Assembly (NCBI RefSeq): GCF_004963255.1
Contig: NZ_SUGA01000009.1
Coordinates: forward strand, 1 to 64,000
Direction: 5' to 3'
Length of the DNA: 64,000 nt
Source: Mesorhizobium sp.
GTDB lineage: Bacteria; Pseudomonadota; Alphaproteobacteria; Rhizobiales; Rhizobiaceae
The notes beneath the pieces are model-generated. The model searched no databases, had not been told where the DNA came from, and saw only the letters and a list, made by a program, of their open reading frames with translations. The translations under genes and the position numbers were made by a program. How positions within the stretch are numbered: the stretch's first letter is position 1; every line of letters starts with the position of its first letter. Positions 19,901 through 28,084 of the stretch are shown here, piece after piece.

Positions 19901-22900
19901 CATGCCGACCAGTTGTCGCAGAGCCGCGCGACGCTGTCCAAGGCGCTGGAGGACGACCTCGCCAAGCTGGCTGAAAGCCGTTCCAGCATCGACGGTCTGG
20001 TCGCCGGCCAGGTCGAGAAGCTGGCGGAAGGCCGCGACATCCTCAAGCGGGCGCTGGAAGCCGACCTTGCCAAGCTCGCCGAGAGCCGCGCCTCGATCGA
20101 CAGCCTTGTCGCCGGCCAGGTCGAAAAGCTCGCCGAAGGCCGCGATATCCTCACGCGCGCCCTTGAAGCCGACCTTGCCAAGCTGGCCGAAAGCCGCGCC
20201 GGCATTGATGGCCTCGTCGCCGGCCAGGTCGAGAAGCTCGCCGAAGGCCGCGACGTGCTCACACGCGCCCTTGAAGCCGATCTCGCCAAGCTGGCCGAAA
20301 GCCGCACCAGCATCGACGGCCTGGTCGCCGGCCAGGTCGAGAAGCTGGCGGAGGGCCGCGACATCCTCAAGCGCGCCCTCGAAGCCGACCTTCAGAAGCT
20401 GACGGAAAGCCGATCCGAGATCGACGACGTCATCGCCGGCCATGTCGGCAAGCTGTCCGAAGGCCGCGACATGCTGGCCCGCGCCTTGGAGGACGATCTC
20501 GCCAAGCTCGCAGATGCGCGCAAGGACGTCGACCGTTCGGTCTCCGGCCATATCGACCAGATCGCCGCGAGGAGCGGCGACATCTCGGCGGCGATCGCCG
20601 CCGATGTCGAGAAGATCGAGCAGGCCTTCAGCCGCCAGACCAGTGTCATCGAAGAACGCGCCAGCACCATGGAGCGCGCGCTGTCGACCGGTGTCGACAA
20701 TGTGCGCGGCGTGCTGGAGAAGACCGCGGTGTTCGTGGCGAGCGCGTTGCGCGACAAGGTCATGGAAGTCACCAGCACCCTGCATGAGCAGGCCGGTGCG
20801 GCCTTCAGCGATGCCGATCGCAAGATCGCCGAGCGCGCCGAGCAGACCTCCGCCGCGCTGCTTGCCAGGGCCGAGGACATTGCCCAGGCCTTCGAGGCGG
20901 CGGACCGGCGCCTGCACGAACGTGCCCAGGACACGTCCAACATGCTGATGATGCGCGCCGACGACGCGTCGAACTCGCTCATGGCTCGTGCCGAGGAAAC
21001 CGCCGACAAGCTGGCCACGCGCGCCGGTGAGATCGCCAGCACCTTCGACGCGGCCGACCAGAAGCTGGTTGCCCGCGCCGTGGAGACGGCGCAGTCGCTT
21101 GCCGCCCGCGCCGGCGACATCCTGCGCAACTTCGAGGGCGCCGACGAGCGGCTCTCGATGCGCATCACGGAATCGGCCGAGGCATTGGCCGCCCGCGCCT
21201 CCGATCTCGGCCGCATCTTCGACAGCGCCGACCAGCAGCTCATGGCACGCATTGCCGAGGGTTCGGAAGCGCTTTCCGCCCGCGCCGGCGAAATCGGCCG
21301 CATCTTCGACGACGCCGACAACCGCCTGGTGTCGCGCATCGCTTCGACCAGCTCGACGATTGGCGAACACGCCGACACGATCGTCGGCGCCTTCGCCGCC
21401 ACCGAGCAGCGTGTCGCCGACCGCGCCCGCCAGACCGGCCAGGAGCTCGCCGTGCATGCCCGTGAGATCGAGCAGGCGCTGGCCGGCGCCGACGAGCGGC
21501 TTGCGGCAAGCGCCGCGGCTGCCGCCGCGCGCGTCGAGGACCAGGTCGCGAGCGTGGAAAACCGCCTCGCCTATACCGCCGAGACGATGGGCCAGAAGCT
21601 CAGCGAGCGGGTCTCCAGCGCCGAGGCCCAGCTGATCTCGCGCGCCAACGTCATCGCCGAGACCTTCACGGCGGTCGGCCAGCATATCGGCCAGAGCACC
21701 AACGAGGCCGCGCGCACGATCGGCGCCAACACCCGCGAGCTCAACACCATGCTCGCGGCGCGTTCGGCCGAGATGGCGAAGATCCTCGACGAGACGGCCA
21801 AGCCGCTGGTCGAGCGCTTCGCCCAGGGCGGCTCCGAACTGCAGCGCAGCATGGAAGAGGTCACCGAACGCGCGGCCGAGAAGTTGCGCAGCGAGAACAC
21901 GAACCTCGTCAATGCTCTCGCCAGCCGCACGGCCGAGACGCTGTCGGCCGTCGAAGGCGCGCGCTCCTCGCTTGCCGATAGCGTGGCCGACCTCATCGGC
22001 CGCATGACGACCTCGAGCGCCCAGCTCGGCCAGCTCATCGAACAGGCCGCCGTCAATCTCGGCCAGGTCGAGGAGCGGCTCTCCGGCAGCACGCAGAGCT
22101 TCGCCACGACCACCGAGAAGGCCGCCCAGACCTTCGCCAGCTCGGCGCGTCTGGTCGATTCCAACACGACGCGGCTCACCGACCTGTCATCGGCGACGCT
22201 GCGCGAGGTGGCCGCGATCGCGACCAAGTTTGACGAGCACAGCCGGCTGCTCTCCAGCGCCTCGAACCTGCTCAGCTCCGCGCAGAGCAATCTCGAGCAC
22301 ACGCTGGAGCGCCAGTCCTCGCTGGAGGACCTCGCCGTCGGCCTGGTCAAGAAGTCGGAAGACCTCGAGAAGGTGATGCGTTCCTTCGAGAGCCTCGTCG
22401 GCCAGACGATGCAGACCGCCGAGGGCCGCACGATGGAGTCGGCGGAGAAGATCCGCACCGCCATCGCCGAGGTCGTCGATTCGGCGACCCGTCGCTTTGC
22501 CGACGCGACCGAGGAGATGCGGCGCACCGCGGGCTCGATCAAGAGCGAGCTGGACCTGACCCGCGCCGAGCTGAAAAAGGGCGTCATCGAGATGCCGGAA
22601 GAGGCCAAGGAATCGACCTCGGCCATTCGTCGCGCCGTCGCCGAGCAGATCAATGCGCTCAAGGAACTGTCGGATATCGTTGCGAAATCCGGCCGCAGCG
22701 GCTCAAGCGAGCAGGGCGAACCGCGCGGTCTGCGCCCTGCTCCGCAGGCGCCGGCCCGCGCCGCCGAGCCGCCGCTGCGCCGCCCGCCGGCCCCGCAACC
22801 ACAGCCGCAACCGGCGGCGCGCGCCCCTCAGGCGCCGCTCGCCGAGACCACGCTGCGCGGCACGCTCGACCTGGAACGCCCTGCCGAGGCGCCTCGCCGT

Positions 22901-23374
22901 GAGAACGGCAAGACGCAGCAGGGCGGCTGGGTGCGCGACCTGCTGACCAACGCCTCGCGCGAAGAAGAGCTGCGTCCGGCAGCGCCGGCGGAAGCGCCGC
23001 GCGCGACGCCTGCCCAGCGCTCGCCGCTGCATGTCATGGAGTCTCTCAACTCGCTGTCGGTCGACATCGCGCGGGCCATCGACCACGACGCCTCGATCGA
23101 GCTCTGGAACCGCTACCGCCGCGGCGAACGCGACGTCTTTACCCGTCGCCTCTACACGCTGAAGGGCCAGCAGACCTTCGACGAGATCCGCCGCAAGTAC
23201 CAGGCCGAGGCGGAATTCCGCGCAGCGGTCGACCGCTACTGCGAGGATTTCGAGAAGCTGCTCAAGGATGTCTCGCGCAACGATCGCGACAACATCATGG
23301 CGCAAACCTACCTGACCTCCGACACCGGCAAGGTCTACACCATGCTGGCCCACGCCAGCGGCCGGCTGCACTGA
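16967..23374 (+). CDS. Giant GPR-like (growth pole ring) apolipoprotein-like coiled protein
   Basis: The 2135-residue protein begins with an acidic and Pro-rich cytoplasmic part (1-125) and two hydrophobic segments at about 131-152 and 173-194. A continuous helical rod runs to about 1900, followed by a Pro-rich linker (about 1910-1955) and a conserved helical C-terminal domain (about 2018-2135). The rod includes 36-residue repeats (997-1176 are the clearest), each made of two 18-residue halves (LAKLAESR.. and VEKLAEGR..). Size, membrane anchor and apolipoprotein-like rod fit the GPR protein of Agrobacterium, which forms a ring at the growing pole and is needed for polar growth and rod shape. 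Function here is by homology. Confidence 0.85.
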   Translation: MAKKPTTTKSLENDVAAELEKALDLDLAGDEGGLDMAASMEDLEAQISAAADELAREGRSQRTEPANNPQPAAPQPPRAPAAKPAELRPVEPRNGQPSGFAPPPGFTPANDDRQKDYKTLLHSLNRRASSTVYWVIAFISLAWIAGAGGLANLLFGPGIWKIRTFDQFFARPELIGLAVAAIVPVILFWAFAAMIRRAQEMRIAAQSMTEVAFRLAEPENLAQDRVMMIGQAVRREVAAMGEGIERTLARAVELETLVHGEVTQIERSYSENEARIRSLVDGLGSEREAVVTHAERVRASIASAHETLRDEIGAASDIIRDSILNASTKLSMTINNSGDTLIDRINESSTSIFDSVESRLDNITDRLSTSGEAFASLLDTRIAKLTDTTDGLTRSLTDLLDDRTNGMVSLLGGAARTLNSEFEASLSGIERTLAERGQALISEFQTRAEALDTGTQKLNAALEARARQINETMVERAKEIAHAFAESKDTLSAMIDQGKTQIGADMADIISSTSSMLEARATDFAGRMEAARHVVSRSFDSDIQRLADARVGIEEAVENHSRSLSESRERMAAAMQEDLAKFAEGRAAIDAAVTNQVQKLAEGRGLISRALEEDLRKVNESRAAIDASLGSHLEQLEEGRNRLSQALNEDSGRLVQARTMIDEMVAGHVGKLAEGRNILARALEADLGKLQDSRASIDGLVASQVEKIAEGRAVLAKALETDIIGIRNLVETHSTRLAEDRGELSRALESDLSGIRGLIDSHAGKLAEDRSLLSQTLEADLAKLAESRASIDGLVAGQVEKLAEGRDILKRALEADLNTIKGAIAGHSDKVLEDRSQLSKALEADLQAVSGAIADHQNKLAQDRSALSRALEDDLQNVSGAVAEHQNRLVQDRSVLSKSLEDDLAKLAESRSSIDGLVAGQVEKLAEGRDILKRALEADLNTIQGAIVDHSQKITGHRAELSRALDADMANASGLMQTHADQLSQSRATLSKALEDDLAKLAESRSSIDGLVAGQVEKLAEGRDILKRALEADLAKLAESRASIDSLVAGQVEKLAEGRDILTRALEADLAKLAESRAGIDGLVAGQVEKLAEGRDVLTRALEADLAKLAESRTSIDGLVAGQVEKLAEGRDILKRALEADLQKLTESRSEIDDVIAGHVGKLSEGRDMLARALEDDLAKLADARKDVDRSVSGHIDQIAARSGDISAAIAADVEKIEQAFSRQTSVIEERASTMERALSTGVDNVRGVLEKTAVFVASALRDKVMEVTSTLHEQAGAAFSDADRKIAERAEQTSAALLARAEDIAQAFEAADRRLHERAQDTSNMLMMRADDASNSLMARAEETADKLATRAGEIASTFDAADQKLVARAVETAQSLAARAGDILRNFEGADERLSMRITESAEALAARASDLGRIFDSADQQLMARIAEGSEALSARAGEIGRIFDDADNRLVSRIASTSSTIGEHADTIVGAFAATEQRVADRARQTGQELAVHAREIEQALAGADERLAASAAAAAARVEDQVASVENRLAYTAETMGQKLSERVSSAEAQLISRANVIAETFTAVGQHIGQSTNEAARTIGANTRELNTMLAARSAEMAKILDETAKPLVERFAQGGSELQRSMEEVTERAAEKLRSENTNLVNALASRTAETLSAVEGARSSLADSVADLIGRMTTSSAQLGQLIEQAAVNLGQVEERLSGSTQSFATTTEKAAQTFASSARLVDSNTTRLTDLSSATLREVAAIATKFDEHSRLLSSASNLLSSAQSNLEHTLERQSSLEDLAVGLVKKSEDLEKVMRSFESLVGQTMQTAEGRTMESAEKIRTAIAEVVDSATRRFADATEEMRRTAGSIKSELDLTRAELKKGVIEMPEEAKESTSAIRRAVAEQINALKELSDIVAKSGRSGSSEQGEPRGLRPAPQAPARAAEPPLRRPPAPQPQPQPAARAPQAPLAETTLRGTLDLERPAEAPRRENGKTQQGGWVRDLLTNASREEELRPAAPAEAPRATPAQRSPLHVMESLNSLSVDIARAIDHDASIELWNRYRRGERDVFTRRLYTLKGQQTFDEIRRKYQAEAEFRAAVDRYCEDFEKLLKDVSRNDRDNIMAQTYLTSDTGKVYTMLAHASGRLH
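19955..20494 (+). repeat. Five tandem 108-bp units inside the GPR-like gene
   Basis: Units start at 19955, 20063, 20171, 20279 and 20387, each encoding 36 residues. The first four are nearly identical in DNA and the fifth is diverged. Single matching units also lie at 19304-19411 and 19673-19780. High identity at silent positions suggests recent duplication or conversion. Confidence 0.85.
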
Positions 23375-23400
23375 ACGCCGGCAGGCAGAATCGGAAACCA

Positions 23401-23427
23401 AAAAGGCGGGTCTCGACCCGCCTTTTT
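23401..23427 (+). terminator. Terminator of the GPR-like gene
   Basis: An aaaaggcggg arm pairs with cccgcctttt around a tctcga loop, ending in a T run, 27 bases after the stop codon. Confidence 0.85.
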
Positions 23428-23521
23428 CATGTCCACGATGTCGATTGTCGGCTCAGCCGGCGCTTATAGCAGGATGAATTGGAGTGGAGTCATTCATCCC
23501 GCTCCGACTCTTTGTTCTGTC

Positions 23522-23585
23522 GCATGATCTTAATGCGAAAGGTCTGCAACTCTTTGCCGTCGCTGACCTTCTTTACGGGATCATG
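23522..23585. repeat. gcatgatc-type dispersed palindromic repeat
   Basis: The 64-base unit is bounded by gcatgatc and gatcatgc with a poorly matched interior, like a decayed copy of the rhizobial catgatc repeats. It ends 2 bases before the stop of the minus-strand monooxygenase-like gene. The rest of 23428-23587 shows no gene. Confidence 0.45.
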
Positions 23586-23587
23586 CT

Positions 23588-23932
23588 CTATGCCTCGCCG
23601 AGGCGGAAGTCGCTCGCGACCACCCGGTGGTGCTCGACAAATTCCAGACGGTCGAGCAGGAAGCGGTCGTCTTCCGGGTAGTAGACCGCACGCTCCGGCT
23701 GCGGCCCGGCGAAGGCGCGAATGGCATCCATGTCGCGCCACCAGCTCAGCGTGGTGACTTCGCTGACGCCGTCGCCCAGCGTGCGCATCAGCATCTGGCA
23801 GCCGAGGTTGCCGGGCGTCTCTGAGTAGTCCTTCAACCCTGTCTTCACGATGTAGGCGACATACGCCTCCTCATCGGCCGTCCTGATGCGGCCGCTCCAT
23901 TTGCGGAGAATGACTTGGGATTCGCTCATCAT
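23588..23932 (-). CDS. Antibiotic biosynthesis monooxygenase (ABM) domain protein
   Basis: The 114-residue protein fits the dimeric alpha/beta-barrel ABM fold, with the WSGRIRTADEEAYVAYI start and a Trp pair in LSWWRDMDAIRAF. ABM proteins include quinol monooxygenases and heme-degrading enzymes; the substrate is not known. It is the last gene of the Mla-type operon and starts 3 bases after the lipoprotein gene ends. No functional link to lipid transport is evident. Confidence 0.72.
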   Translation of the reverse strand: MMSESQVILRKWSGRIRTADEEAYVAYIVKTGLKDYSETPGNLGCQMLMRTLGDGVSEVTTLSWWRDMDAIRAFAGPQPERAVYYPEDDRFLLDRLEFVEHHRVVASDFRLGEA

Positions 23933-23935
23933 TGT

Positions 23936-24547
23936 CTAGATCATCTGGTCCGTCCAGCGGACGATGTCGGTCGCCGCCTGGCCGAAGGCACTGTCCAGTG
24001 CCCGGACGTAAGCCGCGTTGCCGCCGCCGGAAACCGGCGCGCTCGCGGTGAAGTCCTTCGACGCGCGCACCTCGCCGTCGCGGTCGTTCAGGATGCGCAC
24101 GAACAGGTCGACGTCGGCATGCTCGCCGCCATTGACGCGCACCTCGAAGGAGCGCACCTCGACGATGATCTGGTAGTCGATGGCCAGCCCCTCGCCCGGC
24201 TTGCCGACGCCGGCAAAGCTGCCGGAGCGCTGGAACGTCTCTGCCAGCCTCGCCTGCACGATCAGCGGCAGCCGGTCCGCCCATTGCGCGCCTTTCAGGA
24301 ACTGGATCGAGCGGTCGGAAGGCCTGATGACGATGTTCTGGCTGTCCAGCGCCTTGAGCGCCGAGGGCTGGGCGATCAGGATCTGGCGGCGGCTGTGCGC
24401 ATGCACATCGACCGAAGGCGCGGACAGTTCGAACGTGTCGAGCGGCGCCGGCTTGCCGCCCAGGACCGCACAGCCGGCAAGCGTAAGCACCAGCAATGCC
24501 GCCGCGGACGATCTCAAACTACCCGCTACTACCCTGACCGACTTCAC
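23936..24547 (-). CDS. ABC-type transport auxiliary lipoprotein (PqiC-like)
   Basis: The 203-residue protein has a lipobox LTLAGC with the lipidated Cys at about residue 26, followed by the ABC_trans_aux fold (DTFELSAPS near the start of the mature part). Such lipoproteins work with MCE/Mla importers in the periplasm. I chose the GTG at 24547, with gggga 6 bases upstream, because it gives a standard lipoprotein signal. It follows mlaD by 70 bases. Confidence 0.83.
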   Translation of the reverse strand: MKSVRVVAGSLRSSAAALLVLTLAGCAVLGGKPAPLDTFELSAPSVDVHAHSRRQILIAQPSALKALDSQNIVIRPSDRSIQFLKGAQWADRLPLIVQARLAETFQRSGSFAGVGKPGEGLAIDYQIIVEVRSFEVRVNGGEHADVDLFVRILNDRDGEVRASKDFTASAPVSGGGNAAYVRALDSAFGQAATDIVRWTDQMI

Positions 24548-24617
24548 GCGCGATCCCCGTTGTCCCCGATCAACCCGCATTCGCGGTTCATTTTCTTGGC
24601 GGTCGCGGCGGCCGAAG

Positions 24618-25991
24618 TCAACGCCGTGCCCTTCCGTCGAACTGCCGGACCTCGCCCTCGCCGCCGGACAGGATGCGCTGCGGGTTGCGGCTGAGATCGG
24701 TCACCGCTTCCTCGATGCGATTGATCGAGCGGCGGCTGTCCTGCACCAGCGCCTCGACGTTCTGCAGCCCCTGGCCGGAGAAACGTGACAGGTTGTCAAC
24801 GATGGTGCCGAGGCGTGAGTTCAGCGTGTCGGCCACCTGCTTGAAGGATTTGAGCGTCGCCCTCGCATCGGCCATCACGCCGTCGGCCTCGCCGGAGCCA
24901 AGGAGCTTGTCCACCTTGGCCAGGATGCCGTCGACGCGCACCGAGGCGTCGTTGAGGCGCTGCGCAAGCTGGCGGGCATTCTTGATCGTGTCATTGATGT
25001 CGTCGGAACGGTTGGCGATCTTGTCGGTGACCTTGGCAATGTCCGAGGCCGCCTTGTCGGCGCTGGCGCTGGCTTTCTGGATGTTGGCCAAGGCCTCCTT
25101 GACGTCGGCCGGATCGATGCCGTCGAGCACGCCGTTCACCTTGGCCAATGTCCCTTGCGTCTGCTTGGCGAAATCGTTGATCGAGCCGACCGCCGTGTTG
25201 ACGTTGCCGATGACGGTGTCGAACTGCTTCGAGGTCTCCTTCAGATTTGCCGTCACCGTATCGACATTGGCCACGATGCTCTTGATCTGGTCCTTGTCGA
25301 CGGAATTGAGCAGGCCTTCGGCGGCCTTCAGCGTGCTGTCGAGCCGTCCGGAGACATTCTTCAGCTGATCCGAAAGCGAGCTCACCGCCGACAGGAACTT
25401 GTCGATGCCGTCGGAATTCTTGGCCAGCGCGTCCGAGAAGGTCTGGACGTTCTTGATCGTCTGCGTCAGCGGCTCACGAACGTCCTTGGTAAAACCTTCG
25501 AGCTCACTAAGCACCTTGTCGGCGCGGGTAAAGATGTTCTGCGCCGTCTGCAAAAGGTTGGTGACCGCAGACGGGTTGGCGACGATCTCGGCGACCCTGC
25601 CTTCCTTCTCCGCCTCGTCGAGCAGCCTGGCTTCCTTGGGGTCGGCACCCTTCAGCTCGATATTGGCCTGGCCGCTGAGGCCGGTCAGTCCGATGTCGGC
25701 CTGCGTCGACTTGGTGATCGGCGTCCAGCGGGCGATTTCGGTGTCGGCAATGGCAACGGTCGGATCGTCGCCATCGATATAGACGTTTTTCACATCGCCC
25801 ACCCTGACGCCGTTGAACAGCACCAGGCTGCCGCGGCTGAGGCCGGAGGCCGAGCCTGGGATGCGCACGCGCAGCATCGCCGTTTCGCCCCTGTCGCCGA
25901 TGGCGGCCGTCCAATAGACGAACGCGAAGGCCGCCAGGATCGCGCCCAGCGTGAAGATGCCGACGATGACGTAGTTGGCTCTTGTTTCCAT
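24618..25991 (-). CDS. mlaD: MCE-domain phospholipid transport protein (MlaD-like)
   Basis: The 457-residue protein has an N-terminal membrane anchor (about 7-28), an MCE domain (about 35-125, with GSASGLSRGSLVLFNGVRVG) and a long helical region rich in Asn/Asp/Lys repeats. MCE proteins form hexameric rings that bind lipids between the membranes. The helical tail is longer than in E. coli MlaD and resembles PqiB/YebT-type or alphaproteobacterial forms. It follows the ATPase gene by 14 bases. Confidence 0.88.
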   Translation of the reverse strand: METRANYVIVGIFTLGAILAAFAFVYWTAAIGDRGETAMLRVRIPGSASGLSRGSLVLFNGVRVGDVKNVYIDGDDPTVAIADTEIARWTPITKSTQADIGLTGLSGQANIELKGADPKEARLLDEAEKEGRVAEIVANPSAVTNLLQTAQNIFTRADKVLSELEGFTKDVREPLTQTIKNVQTFSDALAKNSDGIDKFLSAVSSLSDQLKNVSGRLDSTLKAAEGLLNSVDKDQIKSIVANVDTVTANLKETSKQFDTVIGNVNTAVGSINDFAKQTQGTLAKVNGVLDGIDPADVKEALANIQKASASADKAASDIAKVTDKIANRSDDINDTIKNARQLAQRLNDASVRVDGILAKVDKLLGSGEADGVMADARATLKSFKQVADTLNSRLGTIVDNLSRFSGQGLQNVEALVQDSRRSINRIEEAVTDLSRNPQRILSGGEGEVRQFDGRARR

Positions 25992-26005
25992 CGCCCCACT
26001 TATCG

Positions 26006-26818
26006 CTATGCGCGCGCCGCAAGATCAAGTTGCCGGGCGCGTTTTCCGCGGAAATAGGATTTCACCCACGGCTCATCGCTCTTCAGCATGTCGTCGATCG
26101 TGCCTTCCACCAGCACCTTCTTCTTGCCGAGCACCGCGACGTGGTCGCAAGCGGTGAACAGCGTGTCGAGGTCGTGCGTGACCATGTAGACGGTGAGATC
26201 CATCGTGTCGCGCAGCTTGACGACCAGTTCGTCGAATTCGGCCGCGCTGATCGGATCGAGCCCGGAGGTCGGTTCGTCCAGAAAGACGATGTCGGGATCG
26301 AGCGCCAGCGCCCGCGCCAGCGCCGCGCGCTTGATCATGCCGCCGGAAAGTTCGGACGGGAATTTCTGCGCGGCGTCGGTCGGCAGCCCGACCAGTTCGA
26401 TCTTGAGCATGGCGAGCTCATCCATCAGCGCCTTGGGCAGGTCGAGATATTCGCGCATCGGCACCTGCACGTTCTCCAGCACCGTCAGCGCCGAAAACAG
26501 CGCCCCATGCTGGAAGAGGACGCCGAGCCGCATGTCGATGCGCAGGCGATCGGCGTCGCTTGCCTTGTCGACATCGACGCCGAACAGGCTGATCGTCCCC
26601 GACTGCTTCGGCATCAGTCCCAGTATGGTGCGCAATAGCACCGATTTGCCGGCGCCGGAGGCGCCTACAAAGCCGAGGATTTCCCCGCGCTTGATGTCGA
26701 GCGAAAGCTTGTCGAGGATCAGCTTGTCGCCGATGGCGACGGTGACGTCGCGAACCGAAAGCACGATCTCGCCATCGTTCGTGTGCTCCGCTGACGTGGC
26801 GCCGTTGCCGTTCGCCAT
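26006..26818 (-). CDS. mlaF: Mla-type ABC transporter ATP-binding protein
   Basis: The 270-residue ATPase has Walker A GASGAGKS, the signature SELSGGMIKR (the LSGGM variant is typical of MlaF), Walker B DPDIVFLDEPTSGLD and the H-loop VTHD. It powers lipid movement through the MlaE permease. It starts one base after mlaE ends. Confidence 0.92.
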   Translation of the reverse strand: MANGNGATSAEHTNDGEIVLSVRDVTVAIGDKLILDKLSLDIKRGEILGFVGASGAGKSVLLRTILGLMPKQSGTISLFGVDVDKASDADRLRIDMRLGVLFQHGALFSALTVLENVQVPMREYLDLPKALMDELAMLKIELVGLPTDAAQKFPSELSGGMIKRAALARALALDPDIVFLDEPTSGLDPISAAEFDELVVKLRDTMDLTVYMVTHDLDTLFTACDHVAVLGKKKVLVEGTIDDMLKSDEPWVKSYFRGKRARQLDLAARA

Positions 26819-26819
26819 C

Positions 26820-28007
26820 TCAGAAGCCGATCGCTGCGTAGAACATGGCGAAAAGCCCGTCGAGGATGATGACGATGAAGATCGACTTCACCACAGACGC
26901 GGTCACGTGCAGGCCGAGCGATTCGGCGCTGCCGCCGACTTTCATGCCTTCGACAGACGCAATGATCCCGATGATCAGGGCCATGAACGGCGCCTTGATC
27001 AGGCCGGCGAAGATGGTGCTGAGGTCGATGGCGACGCGCAGCCTGTCGATGAACGCAGCCGGCGGGATGTCTGAATAGAGCCAGGCGGCGACGATGCCGC
27101 CGGCAAGTGCCGCGAAATTGGCGATGATGGTGAGGCAGGGCAGCCCGATCACCAGCGCGACGAGCCGCGGAAAGACAAGCACGCCGATCGGATTGAGGCC
27201 GATCACCTTGAGCGCATCGACCTCCTCGCGCATTTTCATCGAGCCGATCTCGGCGGTGATGGCGCTGCCCGAACGTCCCGCGAGCATGATCGCCGTCATC
27301 AGCACGCCGAGCTCGCGCAGGATCAGCACGCCGACGAGATCGACGACGAAGATATTGGCGCCGAAATAGCTGAGCTGATAGGCGCCCTGCTGGGCGACGA
27401 TCGCGCCGACGATGGCTGACATCAGCACCACCACCGGGATCGCGCCGACACCCATGCGATCGATCTGGTTGAAGATTGCGGCGGGATTGACCGCATGGCC
27501 GCGCCCGAGCTTCATCTGCGCGCCGCGGATCGTGGCGCCGAGGATGTTCATCGAGGCGAAGAAATCGTCGCGCATCTCGTAGACCCGCCGGCCAACCAGC
27601 TCCAGCGCGCGCAGGATGATATTGGGCGGCCCGGACGGGCCCGATTCGGGCTCGCGGCGGACCGCGTCGCCGACTGCGCCGAGCAGGATCGAGGCGACCT
27701 CGCTTTGCCCCTGAAAATGGACCTCGACGCCTTTCTTCTCGAAGGCGCTGGCCAGCCGGTCGATCAGCCAGGCGCCGGCCGTGTCCATCTTTTCGATGTG
27801 GGAAAGGTCGAGCGTCAGCTGTTTCGTGCCGCTTCTCCGCTCGATCTTGCGCATGTCCGCATCGACCGCCGCCACGGTGCGCGTCGTCCACACGCCGGAA
27901 AACGCGCAGCCCAGCACCCCGTCTTCCTCGCCCACGGCCACGCGCGGTCGATGCTCGCCGTTCTCGGCGGCCTCGCCGCTTGCGTCGCGTTTGCGGATGG
28001 TCAACAT
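26820..28007 (-). CDS. mlaE: STAS-MlaE fusion permease
   Basis: The 395-residue protein joins an N-terminal STAS/MlaB-like domain (about 25-115) to an MlaE permease domain (about 140-395, with AGRSGSAITAEIGSMKM.EEVDAL). In E. coli the STAS part is the separate protein MlaB; fusion is common in alphaproteobacteria. An agga site supports the ATG at 28007. It is the first gene of the operon mlaE-mlaF-mlaD-lipoprotein-ABM. Confidence 0.9.
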   Translation of the reverse strand: MLTIRKRDASGEAAENGEHRPRVAVGEEDGVLGCAFSGVWTTRTVAAVDADMRKIERRSGTKQLTLDLSHIEKMDTAGAWLIDRLASAFEKKGVEVHFQGQSEVASILLGAVGDAVRREPESGPSGPPNIILRALELVGRRVYEMRDDFFASMNILGATIRGAQMKLGRGHAVNPAAIFNQIDRMGVGAIPVVVLMSAIVGAIVAQQGAYQLSYFGANIFVVDLVGVLILRELGVLMTAIMLAGRSGSAITAEIGSMKMREEVDALKVIGLNPIGVLVFPRLVALVIGLPCLTIIANFAALAGGIVAAWLYSDIPPAAFIDRLRVAIDLSTIFAGLIKAPFMALIIGIIASVEGMKVGGSAESLGLHVTASVVKSIFIVIILDGLFAMFYAAIGF

Positions 28008-28084
28008 GGCGTCCTGTTTAGCGTGACGGGACTGGCGTGTCGATTTGCCGGCAGACTGGTGTCGCACAGCCGGAGAAGAAAATT

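Noticed and set aside
19955..20494. CRISPR-like array
   Set aside because: The 108-bp repeats are contiguous, in frame and code for helical protein; there are no spacers.
19565..21685. 706-codon open frame antisense to the GPR-like gene
   Set aside because: It arises from the repeated high-GC codons of the plus-strand gene.
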